Part shown: piece after piece, positions 40,389-49,860 of the stretch | How positions within the stretch are numbered: the first letter of the stretch is position 1 | Layout of the letters: every line of letters begins with the position of its first letter | NCBI RefSeq assembly: GCF_003265345.1 | Contig: NZ_QFWW01000002.1 | Location: 411,327-475,326 of the forward strand | Reading direction: 5' to 3' | DNA: 64,000 nucleotides | Origin: Lentzea terrae | GTDB taxonomy: Bacteria > Actinomycetota > Actinomycetes > Mycobacteriales > Pseudonocardiaceae | Position numbers and translations under genes: made by a program | The notes under the pieces: model-generated | What the model saw: the letters and a program-made list of their open reading frames with translations, nothing else | Database searches by the model: none | Told to the model about the DNA's origin: nothing

Positions 40389-42263
40389 ATGACCGTCGAC
40401 GAGCGCGCGGCCAGGCAGGTCGCCGAACAAGCACGGGAAACCCGCTGGCAGCGACCGAGCTTCGGCAAAGAGCTCTTCCTCGGTCACTTCCGCATCGACC
40501 TCATCCACCCGCATCCGAGTGGCACCGCAGAAGACCGCGAACGAGGCGAAGCCTTCCTCGAGAAGCTCCGCAAGTTCACCGAGTCCCACATCGACAACGC
40601 AGTGATCGAACGCGACGCCCAAATCCCAGACGACGTCCTCAAGGGCCTGAAAGACCTGGGCGCGTTCGGTATGAAGATCAAGCCGGAGTACGGCGGCGTA
40701 GGCCTGACCCAGGTCTACTACAACAAGGCGCTCATGCTCGTCGGCAGCGCCAACCCGGCAATCGGCGCGATGCTGTCAGCGCACCAGTCCATCGGCGTTC
40801 CGCAGCCGATCGCGATGTTCGGCAGCCCTGAGCAGAAGCAGGAGTTCCTGCCGCGGTGCGCCAAGGGCGAGATCACCGCGTTCCTGCTCACCGAGCCGGA
40901 CGTCGGCTCCGATCCCGCCCGCCTCGGCACGACCGCGACGCCCGACGGCGACGACTACGTGCTCAACGGCGTGAAGTTGTGGACCACCAACGGAGTCGTG
41001 GCCGACCTTCTCGTCGTCATGGCCCAGGTGCCGGACAAGGGCATCACCGCGTTCGTCGTGGAAGCGGACGCCGAAGGCATCACCGTCGAGAACCGCAACG
41101 CCTTCATGGGCCTGAGGGGCCTGGAGAACGGTGTCACGAGGTTCCACAACGTCCGGGTGCCCAAGAAGAACCTCATCGGCAAGGAGGGCGCCGGCCTCAA
41201 GATCGCGCTGGCCACCCTCAACACCGGCCGGCTCAGCCTCCCCGCACTCTGCGCGGGAAGCGCCAAGTGGTGCCTGAAGATCGCCCGCGAGTGGTCCACC
41301 GCGCGCACGCAGTGGGGCCTGCCGGTAGGCAAACACGAAGCCATCGCAGGAAAGATCGCCTACATCGCAGCGACGGCCTATGCGCTGGAAGCCGTGCTGG
41401 ACCTCAGTTCCGAGCTGGCCGACGCCGGCAAGCACGACATCCGGATCGAGGCCGCACTGGCGAAGCTCTACGCCAGCGAAAAGGCCTGGCTGGTGGCCGA
41501 CGAACTGGTCCAGATCCGCGGCGGCCGCGGCTACGAGACGGCGGAAAGCCAAGCAGCGCGCGGAGAACGCGGCATCGCGGCCGAGCAGGTCCTCCGCGAT
41601 CTCCGGATCAACCGCATCTTCGAGGGCTCGACGGAGATCATGCACCTGCTGATCGCCCGCGAGGCCGTGGACGCTCACCTGTCAGTGGCCGGCGACATCA
41701 TCGACCCCGACGCGGATCGCCAGGCGAAGATGAAGGCCGCGGCGAAGGCGGGTGGGTTCTACGCCAAGTGGCTGCCCACGCTCGTCGTCGGCAAGGGGCA
41801 GAGCCCGGCCGGCTACACCGAGTTCGGGCCGCTCGCCAAGCACCTGCGGTTCGTCGAACGGTCGGCGCGCAAGCTGGCGCGGCAGACGTTCTACGCGATG
41901 TCGCGGTGGCAGGGGAAGATGGAGCGCAAGCAGCGGTTCCTCAGCCGGATCGTGGACATCGGCGCCGAGCTGTTCGCGATCAGCGCCGCGTGCGTGCGGG
42001 CGCAGCAGGACAAGAACCCCAACGCCGCAGCGCTCGCGGACGCGTTCGCCAAGCAGGCGCGGATCCGGGTCGACGAGCTGTTCGAGAAGCTGTGGAAGAA
42101 CACCGACGACAGCGACGTGGTGCTGGCCAAGCAGGTCATGGACGGCAACTACGCGTGGCTGGAGGAGGGCGTGATCGACGCGTCGATCCCCGGCAGCTGG
42201 ATCGCGGACTCGACGCACCGCGAGTCGACGGCGACCAACGTCCACCGGCCGACACCGCGGTAA
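40389..42263 (+). CDS. Acyl-CoA dehydrogenase, FadE5-like
   Basis: 624 residues, about 230 longer than short acyl-CoA dehydrogenases, as in the FadE5 group. It oxidises acyl-CoA to enoyl-CoA with FAD. The FAD/substrate segments TAFLLTEPDVGSDPARLG and KLWTTNGVVADLLVV, the RGGRGYETAESQAARGE loop, and the family signature near LRINRIFEGSTEIMHLL are present. A C-terminal helical domain follows (~450-600). The ATG has a GGAGG site seven bases upstream. Its promoter carries a likely operator, and two hairpins follow it. It is a single-gene unit. Confidence 0.93.
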   Translation: MTVDERAARQVAEQARETRWQRPSFGKELFLGHFRIDLIHPHPSGTAEDRERGEAFLEKLRKFTESHIDNAVIERDAQIPDDVLKGLKDLGAFGMKIKPEYGGVGLTQVYYNKALMLVGSANPAIGAMLSAHQSIGVPQPIAMFGSPEQKQEFLPRCAKGEITAFLLTEPDVGSDPARLGTTATPDGDDYVLNGVKLWTTNGVVADLLVVMAQVPDKGITAFVVEADAEGITVENRNAFMGLRGLENGVTRFHNVRVPKKNLIGKEGAGLKIALATLNTGRLSLPALCAGSAKWCLKIAREWSTARTQWGLPVGKHEAIAGKIAYIAATAYALEAVLDLSSELADAGKHDIRIEAALAKLYASEKAWLVADELVQIRGGRGYETAESQAARGERGIAAEQVLRDLRINRIFEGSTEIMHLLIAREAVDAHLSVAGDIIDPDADRQAKMKAAAKAGGFYAKWLPTLVVGKGQSPAGYTEFGPLAKHLRFVERSARKLARQTFYAMSRWQGKMERKQRFLSRIVDIGAELFAISAACVRAQQDKNPNAAALADAFAKQARIRVDELFEKLWKNTDDSDVVLAKQVMDGNYAWLEEGVIDASIPGSWIADSTHRESTATNVHRPTPR

Positions 42264-42273
42264 GAGCCGTTAC

Positions 42274-42358
42274 TGCACTGGGCAGGCTGATGGTGCGGGC
42301 GCGGCACCTGCCCAGTGCACGGCCGGTAGGGGGCTACGTCCCCCGCATCCCCCTACCG
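42274..42358 (+). terminator. Two hairpins between fadE and the ROK gene
   Basis: The first (42274-42319) pairs TGCACTGGGCAG with CTGCCCAGTGCA, with an inner GGTGC/GCACC stem. The second (42324-42358) pairs CGGTAGGGGG with CCCCCTACCG. Neither has a T run. The pair can insulate both convergent genes; nothing else is visible in the ~220-bp gap. Confidence 0.65.
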
Positions 42359-42483
42359 ACTCCCCTTGCAACGGAAGGACACAACACCCTCCAGGTGGAG
42401 GTGCCGGTAACGCTAAGACACTGAACGCCGTTAACAGTTACGACAATTGAGTGAATTACCAGGTGAGGGGCAGTCAACTACTC

Positions 42484-43653
42484 TCAGAGAGTAACTTCAA
42501 AGACCAATTCACGGGCTGCTTCGAGGCCCATCGCGATCGCTCCGGAGAGCACCGCGCCGTCGTCCAGCGAGCCGGCCACGATCCGCGGCGCCAACGGGGT
42601 CATCGTGCGCAACGCGGCTTCCACGGGTTCGAGCAACAAGTCGACGTTCGACCCGACGCCACCGCCCAGCACGACCAGCTCGGGGTCGATCACCGCGGCG
42701 ACCGAGGCGACGAGGAACGCCAGCCGTTCCGCCTCCACCCGCACGACCTCAAGAGCCTGCACGTCACCGGAACGCGCGGCAGCGAACACGTCCCGAGCAG
42801 AGCGCGCCGACAACCCACGTTCACGCGCCAGCGCCACAACGGACTCCGCCGCCGCAGCCTCCTCGAACTGTCCACGTTGGACGTCCGAAGCGGACTTCCC
42901 GAACGGCAGGAATCCGACCTCGCCCGCAGCCCCGTGCGCGCCGCGGAACAGCACGCCGTCCACGCAGATTCCCATGCCGACACCGGTGCCGACGGTCACG
43001 CAGACGAACACGCGCACGTCCTGAGCCGCGCCGTAGACGTGCTCCCCCAACGCGGCCAGGTTGGCGTCGTTCTCCACGACCACGACCGGTCCCAGCGACG
43101 ACTCCAGCTCGTCGAGCACGCCGGCGGACTCCCAGCCGGGCAGGTTGGGCGCGTGCCGCACCACCCGCGAGCGCTGGTCGATCACCCCGGGACTGCCGAT
43201 CACCTTCACCACGACGTCCGTCAGCGCGATCCCCGCGTCGGCCGCGGTCCGCGCGGCCAGCTCGGTCACCGTGCGCACCAAGGAAGACGCGGACCGGCTG
43301 CGGTTGCGCTCGTCCACGCGTGCCACCACGGACCCGCCCAGATCGGCCACCGCCGCCCTGATCCGCTCGCGCCCGATGTCGATGCCCAGCACGTACCCCG
43401 CGGCCGGGTTCGGCTCGTAGACCACGGCGGAGCGGCCGGGGCCGGACGACGTGCGGCCGATCGGGCGCACCAGGTCGTGGCGTTCGAGATCGACGAGCGC
43501 CTGACCGACCGTCGGCTTGGACAACCCGGTGTCCTTCGCGATCTGCGGCCGCGTGGCGGCACCCAGACGGCGCAACCGATCCAGCACCGCGCGTTGGTTG
43601 AGCACGCGCATGCCCGCTGGTGTACCCACCTCTGGCGGCTTGCGGTCGGTCAC
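42484..43653 (-). CDS. ROK-family transcriptional repressor
   Basis: 389 residues. An N-terminal winged helix-turn-helix (about 20-75; TRPQIAKDTGLSKPTVGQAL) precedes an ROK sugar-kinase-like domain. The ATP/sugar-binding parts read GYVLGIDIGRERIRAAV and VVVVENDANLAALGEHVYGA. The zinc-binding Cys cluster of classical ROK kinases is missing (VGFLPFG region has no CxCGxxGC), which fits a sensor more than a kinase. It is divergent from the secreted GH92 mannosidase and probably controls it in response to a sugar. A perfect palindrome covers its GTG start (43643-43659), suggesting autoregulation. Confidence 0.9.
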   Translation of the reverse strand: MTDRKPPEVGTPAGMRVLNQRAVLDRLRRLGAATRPQIAKDTGLSKPTVGQALVDLERHDLVRPIGRTSSGPGRSAVVYEPNPAAGYVLGIDIGRERIRAAVADLGGSVVARVDERNRSRSASSLVRTVTELAARTAADAGIALTDVVVKVIGSPGVIDQRSRVVRHAPNLPGWESAGVLDELESSLGPVVVVENDANLAALGEHVYGAAQDVRVFVCVTVGTGVGMGICVDGVLFRGAHGAAGEVGFLPFGKSASDVQRGQFEEAAAAESVVALARERGLSARSARDVFAAARSGDVQALEVVRVEAERLAFLVASVAAVIDPELVVLGGGVGSNVDLLLEPVEAALRTMTPLAPRIVAGSLDDGAVLSGAIAMGLEAARELVFEVTL

Positions 43654-43659
43654 CGACCG
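43643..43659. promoter_or_regulatory. 17-bp palindrome over the ROK start codon
   Basis: CGGTCGGT-C-ACCGACCG is perfect (8+1+8) and includes the GTG start of the ROK repressor. It could be a self-binding operator. Confidence 0.4.
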
Positions 43660-43736
43660 AGTCTAGATCTTGAGCGGTGGTCCGTGCGCGCAACTGTTGA
43701 GAGGACAGGTTTGCAGACAATCTATGTCCGGTCCCT

Positions 43737-43750
43737 TGACAACGATGTCA
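43737..43750. promoter_or_regulatory. Palindrome overlapping a TTGACA box before GH92
   Basis: TGACA-ACGA-TGTCA is perfect and overlaps TTGACA (43736-43741), about 60 bases before the GH92 start. No good -10 is seen. It could be where the divergent ROK repressor acts. Confidence 0.4.
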
Positions 43751-43802
43751 CGTGCAGAAACGCTGCCTCGCAAATGGGGCAGGCGGCGGCGGAAGGGTTG
43801 CA

Positions 43803-46800
43803 ATGAGGCAACTGGGGAAAAGACGAACTACGACTCTGTTGAGCCTTGCGATCACTGCGACACTGGTGTGCGGCGTCACCAGCGGCAACGCGGCCGCGGC
43901 ACCAGAGGAGTCAGGCGTGGGCTTTTCGTCGTCCTTTGAGGACGGTCAACCGCAACCGTCGTGGGTGAGCACGGTCGAGACCGACCCGGCGGGCAACCCC
44001 AAGTCGGCCGGCGTGATCGGGTCGAGCGGCACGAGCCTCCCCGGCAACGTCGCCGAAAAGGCGTTGGTGGCGGCCAGCGGTGAGAACGCCCCCAACGAGG
44101 GCGTTGACAAGATCAACGACGGCAACATCAACACCAAGTGGCTGGTCTTCGCTGCCACCGGCTGGGTGACGTTCGACTTCGGTGCGGGCCCGCAGACGAT
44201 CAAGAAGTACTCGGTCTCGTCGGCGAACGACGCACCGGAGCGCGACCCCAAGGACTGGACGCTGCAGGGCTCGAACGACGGCACCAACTGGACCGTCGTC
44301 GACACCCGCACCGGGCAGGACTTCGCCGAGCGGTTCCAGACCAAGGTCTACGACGTCACCTCGCCGGCGTCGTACCGGCACTACAAGATCGACATCACGG
44401 CGAACCACGGCGTGAACCTCGTGCAGATCTCCGAGATCGAGCTCTCCGACGGCTCCACGAACCCGCCGGCGCCGAACATGCGCAGCCTCGTCGGCACCGG
44501 TCCCACGAGCGGCTACACGGCCAAGTCACGGGTCGGCTGGACCGGCCAGAAGGCGTTCCGCGCCCAGGGCAGACACACGACCGAGGGCAGGGCCTACAGC
44601 TACAACAAGGTCTTCGACGTCGACGTGAAGGTCGAGCCGCAGACCGAGTTGTCGTACATGGTTTTCCCGGACTGGGTGAACGACAACCTGAACTACCCGA
44701 GCACGTACTCCTCGGTGGACCTGGCGTTCTCCGACGGCACGTACCTGAGCGACCTCAAGGCGGTCGACCAGCACGGCGCCGTGCTGTCGCCGCAGGGCCA
44801 GGGCGCGGGCAAGTTCCTGTACGCCAACCAGTGGAACAAGGTGGCGTCCACGATCGGCGCGGTCGCGGCCGGCAAGACGATCAAGCGGATCCTGGTCGCC
44901 TACGACGGTCCCAAGGGCCCCACGGAGTTCGGTGCCTGGTACGACGACATCCGGATCGGCGACGTCGTCAAGAAGCAGTACGCGAAGCCGTCGGACTACG
45001 TGCTGACCACGCGCGGCACGAACTCGAACGGCTCTTTCTCGCGCGGCAACAACTTCCCGGCGACGGCGGTGCCGCACGGCTTCAACTTCTGGACCCCGAT
45101 GACCAACGCGGGCTCGTCCAGCTGGCTGTACGAGTACCAGCAGCACAACAACGCGCAGAACCTGACGACGCTGCAGGCGTTCACCGCGTCGCACGAGCCG
45201 AGCCCGTGGATGGGTGACCGGCAGACGTTCCAGGTCATGCCGTCGGACAAGGCACCCACGCAGGACCGCGCGCTGCGGTCGCTGCCGTTCAAGCACGACA
45301 ACGAGATCGCGAAGGCGCACTACTACGGCGTGACCTTCGAGAACGGCATGAAGACCGAGATCGCGCCGACCGACCACGCGGCCGTCTTCCGGTTCACGTT
45401 CACCGACGGCGAGCAGAAGAACCTGGTGTTCGACAACGTCAACAACTCCGGCGGCCTCACGCTGGACGCGGCGAGCGGTGTCGTCACAGGCTTCTCCGAC
45501 GTGCGGATCGGTTCGGCGGGCACGACCCGGTTGTTCGTCTACGGCAAGGTCGACAAGGCGGTGACGGCGAGCGGCAAGCTGTCCGGCTTCGGCAGGGACA
45601 ACGTGGGCGGCTACTTCTCGTTCGGCGACAAGACGGTCGAACTGCGGCTCGCCACGTCGTTGATCTCGGTCGACCAGGCGAAGTCGAACCTGGACCAGGA
45701 GATCAAGCCCTCGGACTCCTTCGACGCCGTGCGCGACCGCGCGCAGGCCGCGTGGGACAAGATCCTCGGCATCCTGTCGGTGGAAAGCGCCTCTGAGGAC
45801 CAGCTGATCACGCTGTACTCCAACATGTACCGGCTCTACCTGTACCCGAACTCGGGCTACGAGAAGGTCGGCGACAAGCTGCAGTACGCGTCCCCGGTGT
45901 CGCCGGCGGCCGGTGCGAACACACCGACGAAGACCGGCGCGAAGATCGTGGACGGCAAGATCTACGTCAACAACGGGTTCTGGGACACCTACCGGACGAC
46001 CTGGCCCGCCTACAGCCTCTTCACCCCGTCCAAGGCGGGCGAGATGGCCGACGGCTTCGTGGAGCAGTACCGGGAGGGCGGCTGGGTGTCGCGCTGGTCC
46101 TCCCCCGGCTACGCGGACCTGATGACCGGCACGAGCTCCGACGTGGCGTTCGCGGACGCTTATTTGAAGGGCGTCAACAACTTCGACATCAAGGCCGCGT
46201 ACGACGCCGCGGTGAAGAACGCCTCCGTGCTGCCGCCGAACAGCGCGGTCGGCCGCAAGGGCATGGACCGGTCGATCTTCCTCGGCTGGACCGGCCACGA
46301 CCAGATGGAGCACGAGGCGTGGTCGTGGGCGATCGAGGGCTACCTCAACGACTTCGGCATCGCGAACATGGCGAAGGCGTTGCACGAGAAGACAGGTGAG
46401 AAGCGGTACGCCGAGGAGTACGAGTACTTCCTCAACCGCGCCCAGAACTACGTGCTGACGTTCGACAAGCGGATCGACTTCTTCCAGGGCCGCAACACTG
46501 ACGGCTCGTGGCGCGTCGAAGACCCGGCGAAGTACAACCCGCAGGACTGGCGCTACGACTACACCGAGACGAACGGCTGGAACATGGCGTTCACGGTGCC
46601 GCACGACGGGCAGGGTCTCGCGAACCTGTACGGCGGGCGGGACAAGCTGGCGCAGAAGCTCGACCAGTTCTTCACCTCGCCGGAGACGGCCAAGTTCCCC
46701 GGCGGCTACGGCGGCGTGATCCACGAGATGGTCGAGGCGCGGGACGTGCGGATGGGCCAGTACGGCCACTCCAACCAGCCGTCGCACCACATCCCCTACA

Positions 46801-48029
46801 TGTACAACTACACGGGCAAGCCGGCGCGGACCGCGGAGAAGGTGCGCGAGGTCCTTTCGCGCCTGTACGTGGGTTCCGAGCAGGGTCAGGGCTACGCGGG
46901 TGACGAGGACAACGGCGAGATGTCCGCGTGGCACCTGTTCTCGTCGCTGGGCTTCTACCCGTTGCAGATGGGCAAGCCGGCCTACGCGATCGGTTCGCCG
47001 CTGTTCACCAAGGCCACGGTCAAGCTGGAGAACGGCAAGAAGCTCGTGATCAACGCGCCCAAGAACAGCGCGAAGAACATCTACGTGCAGGGCGTGAAGG
47101 TCAACGGCAAGGCGTGGAGCAAGACGTCGCTGCCGCACGACGTGCTCGCTGCTGGTGCCACGATCGACTTCGACATGGGCCCGGCGCCGTCGGCGTGGGG
47201 CACGGGCGCTGGAGACGTGCCGGACTCGATCACCACCGGTGACGCGGTTCCGGCGCCGCTGCGGGACGTTTCGGCCGGTGTGTCCGCCGGGGCGTTGGTG
47301 GACAACAACTCCACCACTTCGGCGGTGGTCCGCTCGTTCGACTTCAAGGCGGCCGACGCCAAGGAGAAGGCGGAGTTCTACACGCTGACCAACGCGAAGT
47401 CGGGCAAGTCCCCGTCCTCGTGGGAGCTCAAGGCCTCCTACGACGGCAAGACGTGGGCGACGGTCGACAAGCGCTCCGGCGAGAACTTCCAGTGGCAGCA
47501 GTACACCCGGTCGTTCAAGATCGCGTCGCCTGGCCGCTACAACTTCTACCGCCTGGAGTTCTCGGAGGACGTCGCGCTGGCGGAGTTCGAGCTGTTGTCG
47601 AAGCCGCTGCGGGCTCCCACCACCACGGTGACCGGCACGGTCAACGGTCCGCTGGAGGTCAAGGGCGTGACCTATGTGGACGGTGCCACGATCAACGGCC
47701 CGGTCACGGTCGCGCGCGGTGCCACGCTGTACGTCTTCGGCGGCCAGATCAAGGGCCCGCTGTCGGCGTCGGACGCGGCGTCCGTGGTGCTGGTGGGCAC
47801 TCGGGTGGACGGCCCGGTGTCGGTGAACGCCTCGACGGTCGAGGTCGCGGTCGAAAACACCTCGGTCGGTGGCCCGATCTCGTTGACGTCCAACAAGACC
47901 CGTTCCGTCGTGGCGTTCTCGACGGTGGGCGGGCCGTTGTCCTGCACTGGCAACGACCCCGCCCCGCTGAACAACGGCTTCACCAACGACGTGAAGGGGC
48001 CGAAGGCAGGTCAGTGCTCCGGCCTGTAG
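43803..48029 (+). CDS. Secreted GH92 alpha-mannosidase with discoidin domains and beta-repeat tail
   Basis: 1408 residues from the ATG at 43803 (GAAGGG five bases upstream). A signal peptide covers about residues 1-33. Next come an F5/8C-type carbohydrate-binding domain (~75-215), the GH92 catalytic module (~400-1120; TGTSSDVAFADAYLKGVNNF, HEMVEARDVRMGQYGHSNQP, GYAGDEDNGEMSAWHLFSSL), a second F5/8C-like domain (~1140-1290) and a C-terminal ~110-residue repeat with a recurring Gly-Pro step (INGPVTV, IKGPLSA, VDGPVSV, VGGPISL). GH92 enzymes are calcium-dependent exo-alpha-mannosidases, usually acting on alpha-1,2-mannosides. It is probably regulated by the divergent ROK gene. Confidence 0.93.
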   Translation: MRQLGKRRTTTLLSLAITATLVCGVTSGNAAAAPEESGVGFSSSFEDGQPQPSWVSTVETDPAGNPKSAGVIGSSGTSLPGNVAEKALVAASGENAPNEGVDKINDGNINTKWLVFAATGWVTFDFGAGPQTIKKYSVSSANDAPERDPKDWTLQGSNDGTNWTVVDTRTGQDFAERFQTKVYDVTSPASYRHYKIDITANHGVNLVQISEIELSDGSTNPPAPNMRSLVGTGPTSGYTAKSRVGWTGQKAFRAQGRHTTEGRAYSYNKVFDVDVKVEPQTELSYMVFPDWVNDNLNYPSTYSSVDLAFSDGTYLSDLKAVDQHGAVLSPQGQGAGKFLYANQWNKVASTIGAVAAGKTIKRILVAYDGPKGPTEFGAWYDDIRIGDVVKKQYAKPSDYVLTTRGTNSNGSFSRGNNFPATAVPHGFNFWTPMTNAGSSSWLYEYQQHNNAQNLTTLQAFTASHEPSPWMGDRQTFQVMPSDKAPTQDRALRSLPFKHDNEIAKAHYYGVTFENGMKTEIAPTDHAAVFRFTFTDGEQKNLVFDNVNNSGGLTLDAASGVVTGFSDVRIGSAGTTRLFVYGKVDKAVTASGKLSGFGRDNVGGYFSFGDKTVELRLATSLISVDQAKSNLDQEIKPSDSFDAVRDRAQAAWDKILGILSVESASEDQLITLYSNMYRLYLYPNSGYEKVGDKLQYASPVSPAAGANTPTKTGAKIVDGKIYVNNGFWDTYRTTWPAYSLFTPSKAGEMADGFVEQYREGGWVSRWSSPGYADLMTGTSSDVAFADAYLKGVNNFDIKAAYDAAVKNASVLPPNSAVGRKGMDRSIFLGWTGHDQMEHEAWSWAIEGYLNDFGIANMAKALHEKTGEKRYAEEYEYFLNRAQNYVLTFDKRIDFFQGRNTDGSWRVEDPAKYNPQDWRYDYTETNGWNMAFTVPHDGQGLANLYGGRDKLAQKLDQFFTSPETAKFPGGYGGVIHEMVEARDVRMGQYGHSNQPSHHIPYMYNYTGKPARTAEKVREVLSRLYVGSEQGQGYAGDEDNGEMSAWHLFSSLGFYPLQMGKPAYAIGSPLFTKATVKLENGKKLVINAPKNSAKNIYVQGVKVNGKAWSKTSLPHDVLAAGATIDFDMGPAPSAWGTGAGDVPDSITTGDAVPAPLRDVSAGVSAGALVDNNSTTSAVVRSFDFKAADAKEKAEFYTLTNAKSGKSPSSWELKASYDGKTWATVDKRSGENFQWQQYTRSFKIASPGRYNFYRLEFSEDVALAEFELLSKPLRAPTTTVTGTVNGPLEVKGVTYVDGATINGPVTVARGATLYVFGGQIKGPLSASDAASVVLVGTRVDGPVSVNASTVEVAVENTSVGGPISLTSNKTRSVVAFSTVGGPLSCTGNDPAPLNNGFTNDVKGPKAGQCSGL

Positions 48030-48044
48030 TCGCCAGTTGAGTTG

Positions 48045-48076
48045 AGGGCCGCGTTCCGTCATCGGAACGCGGCCCT
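48045..48076. terminator. Terminator after GH92
   Basis: AGGGCCGCGTTCCG / CGGAACGCGGCCCT is a perfect 14-bp stem with a TCAT loop, followed by TTTCT. It lies between the convergent GH92 and hemerythrin genes and could serve both. Confidence 0.85.
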
Positions 48077-48079
48077 TTC

Positions 48080-48766
48080 TCACGCGGCGATTTGGCGTCG
48101 GTGAAGCTTGGCGCGCTGGTGGATGCCGGCGCCGACGATCTTGTAGAGCATGCGCACCGGAGCCGGCAGCAGGCGGAGGAACCCGGCCCGCTCCTGGGGC
48201 GTGGTCTCCTGCAGGATCATCCCGATCACGTCGAACCCCTTGGCGCCCTTGGGCATGCTGCTCGCGCCGTTGCGGCCCAGCGCGTCCCACTCCGCCTGGG
48301 TGATGTGCACCGAGACCAGCGGGAGGACCTTGTTCTCCTCCTCGGTCAGGTGCTCGATCAACGCCACGGACATGCCGTGGAGGACCTCGGCGAGCTCACC
48401 GCGGGTGGACTCGTCGGCGTTCTGCCTCCACTGCGGCAGCAGCTCATCCACCCGGTTGAGCGCGTTCCCGACCACCTCGTGCTGCTTCTCCATGCGCTGC
48501 ACGAGTTCGCTGTCCATGCTGCCGACGCGCTCGAGCAGCTTCGGCCAGAGCATCTCGTCCTCGCCCACGTGATGGTGGTGCAAGAGCTCGACCATCATCT
48601 CGACGAACTCGGCGACATACCGCGCGCCGGCGCGGTCGCCCGGAGCCACGCCCCGGACCAGCGCGGGCAGCTGGGCGAACTCGCGCTTGAACCACCTGTG
48701 GATCACCACCATCTCCCAGGTGTCCACCCTCTCCCCGGTGGTGCGGGGCTGTTCTGCGGCGTCCAT
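48080..48766 (-). CDS. Hemerythrin HHE-domain protein
   Basis: 228 residues from the ATG at 48766. The four-helix hemerythrin-like iron site is suggested by VIHRWFKREF, ELLHHHHVGEDEMLWPKLL, MEKQHEVVGNAL and ALIEHLTEEENKVLPL. Such proteins bind a diiron centre and sense or store O2, NO or iron. The C-terminal ~60 residues are a family extension (PVRMLYKIVGAG). It shares the GH92 terminator. The ribosome site at this start is weak. Confidence 0.88.
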   Translation of the reverse strand: MDAAEQPRTTGERVDTWEMVVIHRWFKREFAQLPALVRGVAPGDRAGARYVAEFVEMMVELLHHHHVGEDEMLWPKLLERVGSMDSELVQRMEKQHEVVGNALNRVDELLPQWRQNADESTRGELAEVLHGMSVALIEHLTEEENKVLPLVSVHITQAEWDALGRNGASSMPKGAKGFDVIGMILQETTPQERAGFLRLLPAPVRMLYKIVGAGIHQRAKLHRRQIAA

Positions 48767-48906
48767 GCCGGTGACCGTAGATCGACACCGCGGCCGCTGC
48801 CATTGCAACGCCGAATCCGTCCCGTTTCCAGGCCTGCCGGACCGCTTTTCGGAACAGTTTCGCGGAGTTTCCAGTGATCAAGGCTGTTGCGCGGCACACT
48901 TTCGTC

Positions 48907-49566
48907 ATGAACGCAGACGCAGCGCCGCGAACTGGTCAGTGGCCCTGGGCGTTGATCGCCGGTGCGGTCGCGCTGTTCATCGGCGGCATGTTGCACCCCG
49001 AGGAAGATTCGGCGCTGTCCGGGCATGCCGCCCAAGCGGCCTGGATCGGCGACTCGCTGTGGATCCCCTCCCACAGCCTGATCCTGCTGAGCTCGATCCT
49101 GTTCGCCGTGGGCCTGATCGGCTTGCTTCGTGATCGACCTGCGCTGTCGGCCGCCGCCCGCCGCGCCGGCTGGGTGGCGGTTGCCGGCGCGGTCCTGTCG
49201 GTGGTCGAGAACGTGCCGCACCTCGCGGCGACGTTCGAGAGCGACGCGGCGGCAGCGGGCCACGCGACGCCGTTCCTGAACGCCCACATGGTGTTGGCGC
49301 TGCTGGCGTTCCCGCTGTTCGGCTGCTCGGTGGCCGCGCTGGCGGTGCTCGGCGGACGACAGCTGGCCCACCCCGTCGTCGCGGCCGGCGCCGTGGTCGG
49401 AGGCATCTGCTGGAGCCTCGGTCCCTGGGCGGTCGGCCCGCTCGGCATCGAGTCGCTCGACGTGTTGTTCATCATCGGAATGCTGATGGCGCTCTGGTTC
49501 GCCGTCGTCGGCGTCCGCGCCGTGCTCGTGAAGGGGCCGAAGGCAGGACAGCCCACTGGGCTGTAA
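48907..49566 (+). CDS. Six-helix membrane protein of unknown function
   Basis: 219 residues with about six hydrophobic helices (ALIAGAVALFIGGML; LILLSSILFAVGLIGLL; AAGAVVGGICWSLGPWAVG and others) and short loops. I recognise no named family. The ATG at 48907 has no clear ribosome site. A terminator follows at 49597. Confidence 0.75.
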   Translation: MNADAAPRTGQWPWALIAGAVALFIGGMLHPEEDSALSGHAAQAAWIGDSLWIPSHSLILLSSILFAVGLIGLLRDRPALSAAARRAGWVAVAGAVLSVVENVPHLAATFESDAAAAGHATPFLNAHMVLALLAFPLFGCSVAALAVLGGRQLAHPVVAAGAVVGGICWSLGPWAVGPLGIESLDVLFIIGMLMALWFAVVGVRAVLVKGPKAGQPTGL

Positions 49567-49596
49567 CGCCCAACTGCTCTCCTCTGCCCGGAAAAG

Positions 49597-49621
49597 GCCG
49601 CATTCCGTCACGGAGCGCGGC
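49597..49621 (+). terminator. Terminator after the membrane gene
   Basis: GCCGC-a-TTCCGT / ACGGAG-c-GCGGC forms an 11-bp stem with one A-C mismatch and one U-G pair around a single-base centre, followed by TATTCTC. Confidence 0.55.
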
Positions 49622-49710
49622 TATTCTCGTCACCTGAACGGCTCTATCCCGTTCGGACGTACTTCAGATGAGATCTTGGCAATTCATCAGCGGTGACTGG
49701 GGAGGCTGTT

Positions 49711-49860
49711 GTGGTGCCGTTCGAACGAGGCCGCGTCTGGGTCCCGGTACCGCAACCTCGAACCGAGCCCGTTCCGTCACGAACCGGAGCCCCGTCCACC
49801 AAGGACGGGATGCGCGACCTGCCGGCCTCACCAAGAAAGCTCCCGGCACCGCTGCGCTGA
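49711..49860 (+). CDS. Possible 49-residue proline-rich small protein
   Basis: A GTG-started frame with an excellent ribosome site (GGGGAGG, five bases before). The product is basic and proline-rich (FERGRVWVPVPQPRTEPV) and ends in a Pro/Arg tail. Its last 33 bases overlap the end of the convergent CDF gene. Codon use is mixed and I recognise no homologue, so it could be a chance frame. Confidence 0.35.
   Translation: MVPFERGRVWVPVPQPRTEPVPSRTGAPSTKDGMRDLPASPRKLPAPLR

Noticed and set aside
42479..42493. TACTCTC-A-GAGAGTA palindrome at the ROK stop
   Set aside because: It lies at the 3' end of a gene with a one-base centre, so neither terminator nor operator is likely; probably chance.
44526..48290. 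Open minus-strand frame of 1254 codons opposite GH92
   Set aside because: It runs exactly antisense to a well-supported GH92 gene, has no domain, and is rich in Arg/His/Val as expected for the complement of GC-rich coding DNA.
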